This document shows positions 58,433-64,000 of a DNA stretch of 64,000 nt, one piece after another. Each line of letters opens with the position of its first letter. The first letter of the stretch is position 1. The position numbers were made by a program, and so were the translations under genes. Below the pieces are notes generated by a model. The model saw only the letters and a list, made by a program, of their open reading frames with translations, searched no databases and had not been told where the DNA came from. Source of the DNA: Melaminivora suipulveris (lineage in GTDB: Bacteria > Pseudomonadota > Gammaproteobacteria > Burkholderiales > Burkholderiaceae_C); the NCBI RefSeq assembly GCF_003008575.1, contig NZ_CP027667.1, positions 2,050,501 to 2,114,500 on the forward strand, read 5' to 3'.

Positions 58433-58915
58433 ATGGGATTCCAAAAACTCTCACTCAAGGGCCGCGCGCTGCGCCTGCTGGCGCAGCGCGAGCACTCGCG
58501 CAGCGAGCTGGAGGCCAAGTTGGCGCGGCACGTGCAGGAGGGCGAGGATCTGGCGGCCATCCTGGACGAGCTGCAGGCCAAGGACTTCATCAACCCGGCG
58601 CGCGTCGCCGAATCGGTGGTGCACCTGCGCGCGCCGCGCCTGGGCACGCAGCGCGTGCTGCAGGAGTTGCGCCGCAAGGGCCTGGACGAGGAGCTGGTGC
58701 GGGACGCCGCCCGGCAGCTCGCAGCCAGCGAGCACGAGCGCGCGCTGGCCGTATGGCGCCAGCGCTTTGGCACTGCGCCGCCTGCGACGACGGCGCAGGA
58801 GCGCGCGCGCCAGATGCGCTTTCTGGCCGCGCGCGGCTTTGCCTCGGACGCCGTGCGCCGGGTCATGCGCAGCGCTGCGGCGGGGGAGGACGGCGAGGCG
58901 GGTGGCTGGGAGTGA
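58433..58915 (+). CDS. recX: Regulatory protein RecX
   Basis: Small helical modulator that restrains RecA filament growth. The 160-residue protein has [37 protein letters not shown] and [10 protein letters not shown], the three helix-bundle repeats of RecX. It lies 108 bases after recA, past a leaky terminator. No clear ribosome binding site, consistent with low expression. Confidence 0.93.
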   Translation: MGFQKLSLKGRALRLLAQREHSRSELEAKLARHVQEGEDLAAILDELQAKDFINPARVAESVVHLRAPRLGTQRVLQELRRKGLDEELVRDAARQLAASEHERALAVWRQRFGTAPPATTAQERARQMRFLAARGFASDAVRRVMRSAAAGEDGEAGGWE

Positions 58916-58944
58916 TGCGCCGCCCGCTTTTACCGGCGTTTTGA

Positions 58945-58999
58945 TGCAAAAAACCGCTTCAGTCGGCGTGGATCAAGCGTCTTTAGCTACACTTTTATG
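58945..58999 (+). repeat. Dispersed stem-loop repeat, copy 12
   Basis: TGCAAAAAACCGCTTCAGTC, GGCGTGGATCAAGCG, TAGCTACACTTTTATGAGCG. It fills the convergent gap between recX and the DUF1631 gene. Confidence 0.85.
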
Positions 59000-59006
59000 A
59001 GCGTTT

Positions 59007-61541
59007 TCAACCCAGGAGGCGCTCGGGGTGCGCGTCCAGCTGCGTCAGCGCCTCGCGCGTGGCGCGCAGCGTGAGGCTTTCCTCTTCCTGCGGCGTCAGC
59101 AGCCGCGCCTGCAGGTAGGCCGCCAGGCGGCGCAGCTGCAGCAAATAGCTGACGCCGCCGGAGGCGACGAACAGGTGCAGCTGCCGGCGCTGGCTGTGCC
59201 AGACGTACTGCACCTGCGCCGAGCTGCCGCCATGCTCCAGCGTGAACCAGGCGCCCGGCGCCAGGTGCTGCGCCCAGGCGATCATGTCCGGCTCCACCGG
59301 CGCGCCGTTGTCGGCGATGACCTGGATGGATGAGGCGTCGATGCCCAGCAGCAGCTCGATGTTCTCGGCCGACAGCGGCATGTCGCCCAGCGCCTCGTCG
59401 CTCAGGTATTCCTCCAGATTGGCCAGGCGCCGCGCCATGGCGTCGATCTGCTCCTGCGGAATGGGCGCGGTCTTGGACAAGAAGGCGTCGGCCAGGGTGT
59501 CGGTCAGCACCTTGATCTGCGCGTCCTGCTCCGGCCCGTTGACGCCCAGCAGCGCCAGGCCGCGGCGCAGCGATTGCAGCAGCGCCGGCAGGTTCTGGAT
59601 GACCTGCGCGCGGTCAGCGCGGCCCGGCTTGGCGCTGGCGGCCCAGACCAGATCGGCGGCGGCGCGCTTGCACTCGGCGGTGACGGCGTGCTGCGCGCCG
59701 TGGCGCACGGCCGACACCGCCAGCACCTCGGCCCAGGTCTTGAACAGAAATTCGCGGATCTCGTCGCGTACCGGCATGCCCGCAAGCAGCGAGCGCAGCT
59801 CGATGGTGTACTGGATGGCCAGCGTCTCGCGCTGCTCGACCTGCTGCGCCACGCTGGCCAGGCGTGCGGTGGTGGTCTGACGGCCGGTCAGGAAGCGCGC
59901 GAGGAAGGCCTCGAACTCCTCGTGCGCGATGGCGAACACGCGCTGGCCGGTCTCCGGGTACTGCTCGATCATCTGCACGATGCGGCGGATCTCGGCCTCC
60001 AGCGCGCTGCCGTCGATGCTGCTGCTGTTGAAGCCCAGCACACAGGCGCCCATGCGATCGATGAGCTGGCGCGCCGGGTGCGTCAGCGTGCTGAAGAACT
60101 CCGGCTCGGCCAGCGCCACGCGCAGCACCGGCACCTGCAGCCGCGCGAACCACACGCGCACTGCCGGCGGGATGCGCTCCTCGCTCAGGATGGCCTGGAA
60201 CATCAGCGCCACCACTTCGATGACGGCTTTCTCGCTGGGCGTGGTGGCCTTTTTCTTCAGCTCCTCGGTGCGCTCGCGCGCCACGCTGGCGGCCTGCGCC
60301 AGCGCCAGCGGCGGCGCCTCGCGCGCCAGAACCACCAGGCCGCGGTACTGGCTCTCGGTCTGCGCGCGCTGCATGGCCAGGGCCTGCGTCAGCGCCGCCG
60401 TCGCCGGCGCCGCATGGCTGCCGTCGTGGCCCACCGCCGGCTGCGTCATCAACCGGCGCAGCTGGGCCATGACGTTCTGGGCGCGCTGGCGGGCGCGCAT
60501 CAAGGGGCCGGTCAGGCTGCCGCCGGTGGGCAGGTAGGCGCCCCCGCCCAGGAAGGCCGCGGCGCGGCTGCCCGGCCCGACGAATTGCGTCGGCGCAAAG
60601 GCATAGGGCTGTGGTTGGGCGTGCGCCAGTCCGGCGGGTGCCGTGGCCCAGCCGCCCGCGGGCGCGCGAAGCCCCGCAGGTCGCCCGGCCATGGGATGGC
60701 CCGGCATGGGATGGCCTGACATGGGAGCATGGTGTGCCGCGCCCATGGTGGGGTGCATCCCCACGCCCATGGGCCGCGAGACCGGCGCCAGGGGGCCGGA
60801 CAGCGAAGCCGGCCCGCTGTGCGGGCCCACGCCAGGTGCGCCGCCAGTGCCGCCCCCTGGCCCTCCTGCACCCGCGGCGGGGCGGCGCACGCGGGCGCGC
60901 AGGTCCTCGGCCGAGGGCGCGCTCACGCCGCGCGCGTCATAAAACTTGACCAGCTCCTGGTACTGCATCAGCGCCAATCCGCCCAGTTCGCGCTGCAGCG
61001 GGTCGGCGATCAGGGCGAAGTCGTCGCGCTTCAGACCGGCCTGCTGCCAGGCTTCGACCAGGCCCAGGCACCAGCCTTCAGGGCGCAGGATGTCGCTGGC
61101 GGGCAGCTCGGCGCCTTCGAGCTTTTGCGTGCGCTGGCGCACGGCGTCGAAGCTGGTGCTCGTCTGCTCCAGCACCAGCAGGGCCATGCGCGAGGCCGAG
61201 ATGCGGTTTTCCACCACATCGTCGTCCAGCAGCGACAGGCCTTCGGGCAGTACGCTGCGCCGGCTTTCGGGCGCGGCAGAGGGCGCCAGGGCCTCGCTCC
61301 AGGCGCGTGCCGCGCGCTCGCTCCAGACGCGCTTGTGCGCCTGGAAAGCCATCCAGGCGTCGCGGCGCAGCTGCATCTCGCGCTGCGTCGCGGTCTGATT
61401 CATCAGGTCGGAGAGAAAGCTCTCCAGCGCCTGAACCAGCGCCGGCAGCCCGGCGCCCATGCCCTCCACGAATTGCTGGCGCGCCGCCTGGGCGAGGCGG
61501 CGTGCGGCGGCGGGGTGGAGCGCGGCGTCCATGGGCGCCAT
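59007..61541 (-). CDS. DUF1631 family protein
   Basis: An 844-residue cytosolic protein of the DUF1631 family (thymidine-phosphorylase-annotated in some genomes, without support). It is mainly alpha-helical: helical N-terminal third (VEGMGAGLPALVQALESFLS), a Gly/Pro/His-rich disordered middle (about 225-345, with several MSGHPMPGHPM-like repeats), and a long helical C-terminal half (VRVWFARLQVPVLRVALAEP). Function unknown; PilZ-linked in some relatives by my memory only. It is downstream of secF on the same strand. Confidence 0.88.
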   Translation of the reverse strand: MAPMDAALHPAAARRLAQAARQQFVEGMGAGLPALVQALESFLSDLMNQTATQREMQLRRDAWMAFQAHKRVWSERAARAWSEALAPSAAPESRRSVLPEGLSLLDDDVVENRISASRMALLVLEQTSTSFDAVRQRTQKLEGAELPASDILRPEGWCLGLVEAWQQAGLKRDDFALIADPLQRELGGLALMQYQELVKFYDARGVSAPSAEDLRARVRRPAAGAGGPGGGTGGAPGVGPHSGPASLSGPLAPVSRPMGVGMHPTMGAAHHAPMSGHPMPGHPMAGRPAGLRAPAGGWATAPAGLAHAQPQPYAFAPTQFVGPGSRAAAFLGGGAYLPTGGSLTGPLMRARQRAQNVMAQLRRLMTQPAVGHDGSHAAPATAALTQALAMQRAQTESQYRGLVVLAREAPPLALAQAASVARERTEELKKKATTPSEKAVIEVVALMFQAILSEERIPPAVRVWFARLQVPVLRVALAEPEFFSTLTHPARQLIDRMGACVLGFNSSSIDGSALEAEIRRIVQMIEQYPETGQRVFAIAHEEFEAFLARFLTGRQTTTARLASVAQQVEQRETLAIQYTIELRSLLAGMPVRDEIREFLFKTWAEVLAVSAVRHGAQHAVTAECKRAAADLVWAASAKPGRADRAQVIQNLPALLQSLRRGLALLGVNGPEQDAQIKVLTDTLADAFLSKTAPIPQEQIDAMARRLANLEEYLSDEALGDMPLSAENIELLLGIDASSIQVIADNGAPVEPDMIAWAQHLAPGAWFTLEHGGSSAQVQYVWHSQRRQLHLFVASGGVSYLLQLRRLAAYLQARLLTPQEEESLTLRATREALTQLDAHPERLLG

Positions 61542-61583
61542 GTTATCCGGTGGCTGTGCCGCCGGACCGGGGCGCAGTTCAGG

Positions 61584-62537
61584 TCAAACCATGGCGCCGG
61601 CGTTCGGATCGTCCGGGTCGCCCTCGCGCCTGGCCGGGGCCTTGACCAGGTCCTCGCGCTTCACGCCCAGCCACATGGCAATCGCCGCCGCCACGAAGAC
61701 CGACGAGTAGATGCCGAACAGGATGCCGATGGTCAGCGCCAGCGCGAAGTTGTGCAGGCTGGGGCCGCCGAAGAAGAACATGGACAGCACCATGGCCTCG
61801 GTCGAGGCGTGGGTGATGATGGTGCGGCTCATGGTCGAGGTGATGGCGTGGTCGATCACCTCGTGCGTGTTGAGCTTTCTGAATTTGCGGAAGGTCTCGC
61901 GGATCCGGTCGAAGATCACCACCGATTCGTTGACCGAATAGCCCAGCACCGCCAGCACCCCCGCCAGCACCGACAGTGAGAACTCCCACTGGAAGAAGGC
62001 GAAGAAGCCCAGGATGATGACCACGTCGTGCAGGTTGGCGATGATGGCCGCGACGCCGAATTTCCACTCGAAGCGAAACGCCAGGTACACGACGATGCCC
62101 AGCACCACCATGCCAAGGGCCATCAGGCCGCCGTGGACCAGTTCCTCGCCCACCTGCGGGCCGACGAATTCGGTGCGGCGCAGCACCACGCCGGCGTCCT
62201 GGGTCTTGAGCGCGGTGAGCACCTGCTCGCTTTGCTGCGCCGAGGTCACGCCCTTTTGCACCGGCAGGCGGATCATCACGTCGCGCGAGGTGCCGAAGTT
62301 CTGCACCACCACGTCGGGGTAGCCCAGGCCCGCGACGGTCTCGCGCACTTTGCCGATGTCCGCCGTCTGGGTATAGGCGACCTCCATGACGGTGCCACCG
62401 GTGAACTCCACCGAAAGGTGCAGCCCGCGCGTGACCAGGAAGAACACTGCCAGGGCAAAGGTGATGAAGGAAATCGCGTTGAGGATCAACGCGTATTTCA
62501 TGAACGGGATGTCCCGCTTGATCCGGAAAAACTCCAT
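61584..62537 (-). CDS. secF: Protein translocase subunit SecF
   Basis: Membrane component using the proton gradient to pull exported proteins into the periplasm. The 317-residue protein has six hydrophobic helices; VEFTGGTVMEV near the N-terminus, and the C-terminal block VLGYSVNESVVIFDRIRE with TEAMVLSMFFFGG. GAGG lies nine bases before the ATG. It follows secD by 99 bases. Confidence 0.96.
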   Translation of the reverse strand: MEFFRIKRDIPFMKYALILNAISFITFALAVFFLVTRGLHLSVEFTGGTVMEVAYTQTADIGKVRETVAGLGYPDVVVQNFGTSRDVMIRLPVQKGVTSAQQSEQVLTALKTQDAGVVLRRTEFVGPQVGEELVHGGLMALGMVVLGIVVYLAFRFEWKFGVAAIIANLHDVVIILGFFAFFQWEFSLSVLAGVLAVLGYSVNESVVIFDRIRETFRKFRKLNTHEVIDHAITSTMSRTIITHASTEAMVLSMFFFGGPSLHNFALALTIGILFGIYSSVFVAAAIAMWLGVKREDLVKAPARREGDPDDPNAGAMV

Positions 62538-62554
62538 CTTCTTAATCCTCGTTT

Positions 62555-62614
62555 GGAGTTTTCAGTGAAAGCTCATATGCGCGCAGCGCATGTGATGCTG
62601 AAGCTAAAAACTCC
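62555..62614. promoter_or_regulatory. 60-base imperfect inverted repeat between secD and secF
   Basis: GGAGTTTT (62555-62562) pairs with AAAACTCC (62607-62614), and inside ATGCGC-GCA-GCGCAT (62577-62591) forms a tight stem. The whole gap is a potential large RNA hairpin in the secD-secF transcript, 17 bases before the secF start. It could tune secF translation or be a transcript-processing site. Confidence 0.45.
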
Positions 62615-62636
62615 ATGACTACTTATTCCTTCGCGT

Positions 62637-64000
62637 TCATTCGGTGCCGGTGCGGCCGGCCACGGAGCGCAGTTGCGAGGTGTCCTCGGGCCTCCAGACC
62701 TGGCCGATGGCCACGCTCTTGAGCTTCTTTTGCCGGCCATACCAGAGGTTGACCAGGCCACGCGAGAAGAACACCGCCGAGAACATGCTGGTCAGAATGC
62801 CGATGGTGTGTACCACGGCAAAGCCGCGCACCGGGCCGGTGCCGAAGGCCAGCAGCGCCAGGCCGGCGATCAGCGTGGTCACGTTGGAGTCCAGAATCGT
62901 CGCCCAGGCGCGGTCGTAGCCGGTGGCAATGGCCGCCTGCGGCGCGACGCCGGCGCGCAGCTCCTCGCGGATGCGTTCGTTGATCAGCACGTTGGAGTCG
63001 ATCGCCACGCCCAGGGCCAGCGCCATGGCGGCAATGCCGGGCAGGGTCAGCGTGGCCTGCAGCATGGACAGCACGGCAATCAGCATCAGCACGTTCACCG
63101 ACAGCGCCAGCGTCGAGAACACGCCGAACAGCGCGTAATAGACGCACATGAAGGCGGCGATGGCGGCCATGCCCCAGACCACCGACTGCACGCCGCGCGA
63201 GATGTTGTCCGCGCCCAGACTCGGGCCGATGGTGTATTCCTCGATGATCTCCATCGGTGCGGCCAGCGAGCCGGCGCGCAGCAGCAAGGCGGTGTCGTTG
63301 GCTTCCATGGTCGTCATGCGCCCGGAGATCTGCACCCGGCCGCCGCCGATCTCGCTGCGGATCACGGGCGCCGTGACCACTTCGCCCTTGCCCTTTTCGA
63401 ACAGGACGATGGCCATGCGCTTGCCGATGTTCTCGCGCGTGATGTCCTTGAAGATGCGCGAGCCCTTGGCGTCCAGCGTCAGGTTCACCGTGGGCTCCTG
63501 CGTCTGGCTGTCGAAGCCCGGCTGGGCGTCGGTCAGGTTCTCGCCGGTGAGCACGACCTGCTTCTTGACGATGATGGCCTGGCCGTTCCTGTCCAGATAT
63601 TTCTCGTCGCCGAAGGGCACCGGGCCGTTGCCCAGCTCGGCGGCGCGCGCCTCCGTGCCTTCATCGACCATGCGCACTTCCAGCGTCGCCGTGCGGCCCA
63701 GGATGTCCTTGGCCTTGGCCGTGTCCTGCACGCCGGGCAGTTGCACCACGATGCGATCCAGGCCTTGCTGCTGGATGACCGGCTCGGCCACGCCCAGCTC
63801 GTTGATACGGTTGTGCAGCGTGGTGATGTTTTGCTTGAGCGCCTGCTCCTGCACCCGGCGCAGGGCCTCGGGCTTGATGCTGGCGCTGAGCACGGTGGCG
63901 TCGCCGTCCGGGGCGCTGGTGGTCACCAAGTCCTGGAACTGGTCGGCAATCAGGTTGCGCGCCGCCGTCGCCATGGCCTCGTCGCGCACGCGCACGCGCA
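62637..64000 (-). CDS. secD: Protein translocase subunit SecD, C-terminal part (5' end outside window)
   Basis: Partner of SecF. The visible part covers the end of the periplasmic P1 domain (LGVAEPVIQQQGLDRIVVQL, TLEVRMVDEG) and the six-helix membrane domain with IAAMALALGVAIDSNVLINERIREE, plus the typical LRAGSLAAPMEIIEE. The frame is still open at base 64000. The gene is translated toward secF. Confidence 0.95.
   Translation of the reverse strand, partial: RVRVRDEAMATAARNLIADQFQDLVTTSAPDGDATVLSASIKPEALRRVQEQALKQNITTLHNRINELGVAEPVIQQQGLDRIVVQLPGVQDTAKAKDILGRTATLEVRMVDEGTEARAAELGNGPVPFGDEKYLDRNGQAIIVKKQVVLTGENLTDAQPGFDSQTQEPTVNLTLDAKGSRIFKDITRENIGKRMAIVLFEKGKGEVVTAPVIRSEIGGGRVQISGRMTTMEANDTALLLRAGSLAAPMEIIEEYTIGPSLGADNISRGVQSVVWGMAAIAAFMCVYYALFGVFSTLALSVNVLMLIAVLSMLQATLTLPGIAAMALALGVAIDSNVLINERIREELRAGVAPQAAIATGYDRAWATILDSNVTTLIAGLALLAFGTGPVRGFAVVHTIGILTSMFSAVFFSRGLVNLWYGRQKKLKSVAIGQVWRPEDTSQLRSVAGRTGTE

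Noticed and set aside
63981-64000. Alternating CG/CA run at the window end
   Set aside because: Lies inside secD coding sequence and is cut by the window; no regulatory meaning can be given.

Overview
The window is a high-GC, gene-dense chromosomal segment of a betaproteobacterium. The order secD-secF-DUF1631, a Crp/Fnr-like regulator beside a DUF4148 protein, a DUF924 protein, a TctE-like kinase pair and the abundant short stem-loop repeats all point to Burkholderiales, most likely family Comamonadaceae (Acidovorax-like genera). I cannot fix the genus from sequence alone. I see no tRNA, rRNA, CRISPR array, transposase or phage gene. Nearly all genes are chromosomal housekeeping or family-level accessory genes.

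Layout. Bases 1-9200 (+) hold a cellulose secretion operon: bcsA (3' part, with a PilZ c-di-GMP domain), bcsB, bcsZ and bcsC. Bases 9295-21948 are mostly on the minus strand: mtnN, fadD, the proton-translocating transhydrogenase pntA-pntB, a lipoprotein, fba, pyk, pepP, a TauE-type permease and a sugar nucleotidyltransferase. Bases 22014-27429 are an accessory block: two convergent LuxR-like regulators, a Cys-rich small ORF coupled to a c-type cytochrome, and a secreted PA14/Ig-like/GH18 protein. tkt-gap follows (27611-30716), then a cell-wall group (L,D-transpeptidase, M23 peptidase, DUF924). Bases 33226-41431 carry small stress and metal genes: HPF/RaiA, a C26 amidotransferase, slyD, an SDR, a DUF1439 lipoprotein with a DTW protein, a GST, a CDF transporter, a VOC protein and dodecin. 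Bases 41717-50649 hold an MFS transporter, a NERD-helicase, a small lipoprotein, topB and, divergently, a SET-domain gene with birA and a SPOR protein. Bases 50743-58915 hold regulators (Crp/Fnr, a two-component pair, Lrp with dadA, MarR) and the SOS-controlled recA-recX. Bases 59007-64000 hold DUF1631, secF and the 3' part of secD.

Two things stand out. First, one dispersed stem-loop repeat family occurs at least 12 times. It sits mainly between genes, but also inside mtnN, a nucleotidyltransferase gene and topB without breaking the frames, and one copy supplies the start codon of the M23 peptidase. Second, topoisomerase III carries a C-terminal SWIB domain behind a Lys/Ala/Pro-rich, histone-tail-like linker. 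It is divergently transcribed from a SET-domain lysine methyltransferase gene, across an intergenic region with a 23-bp alternating purine/pyrimidine tract. This is a chromatin-like pairing worth testing as a functional unit.

The window ends cut bcsA (5' end missing) and secD (5' end missing).
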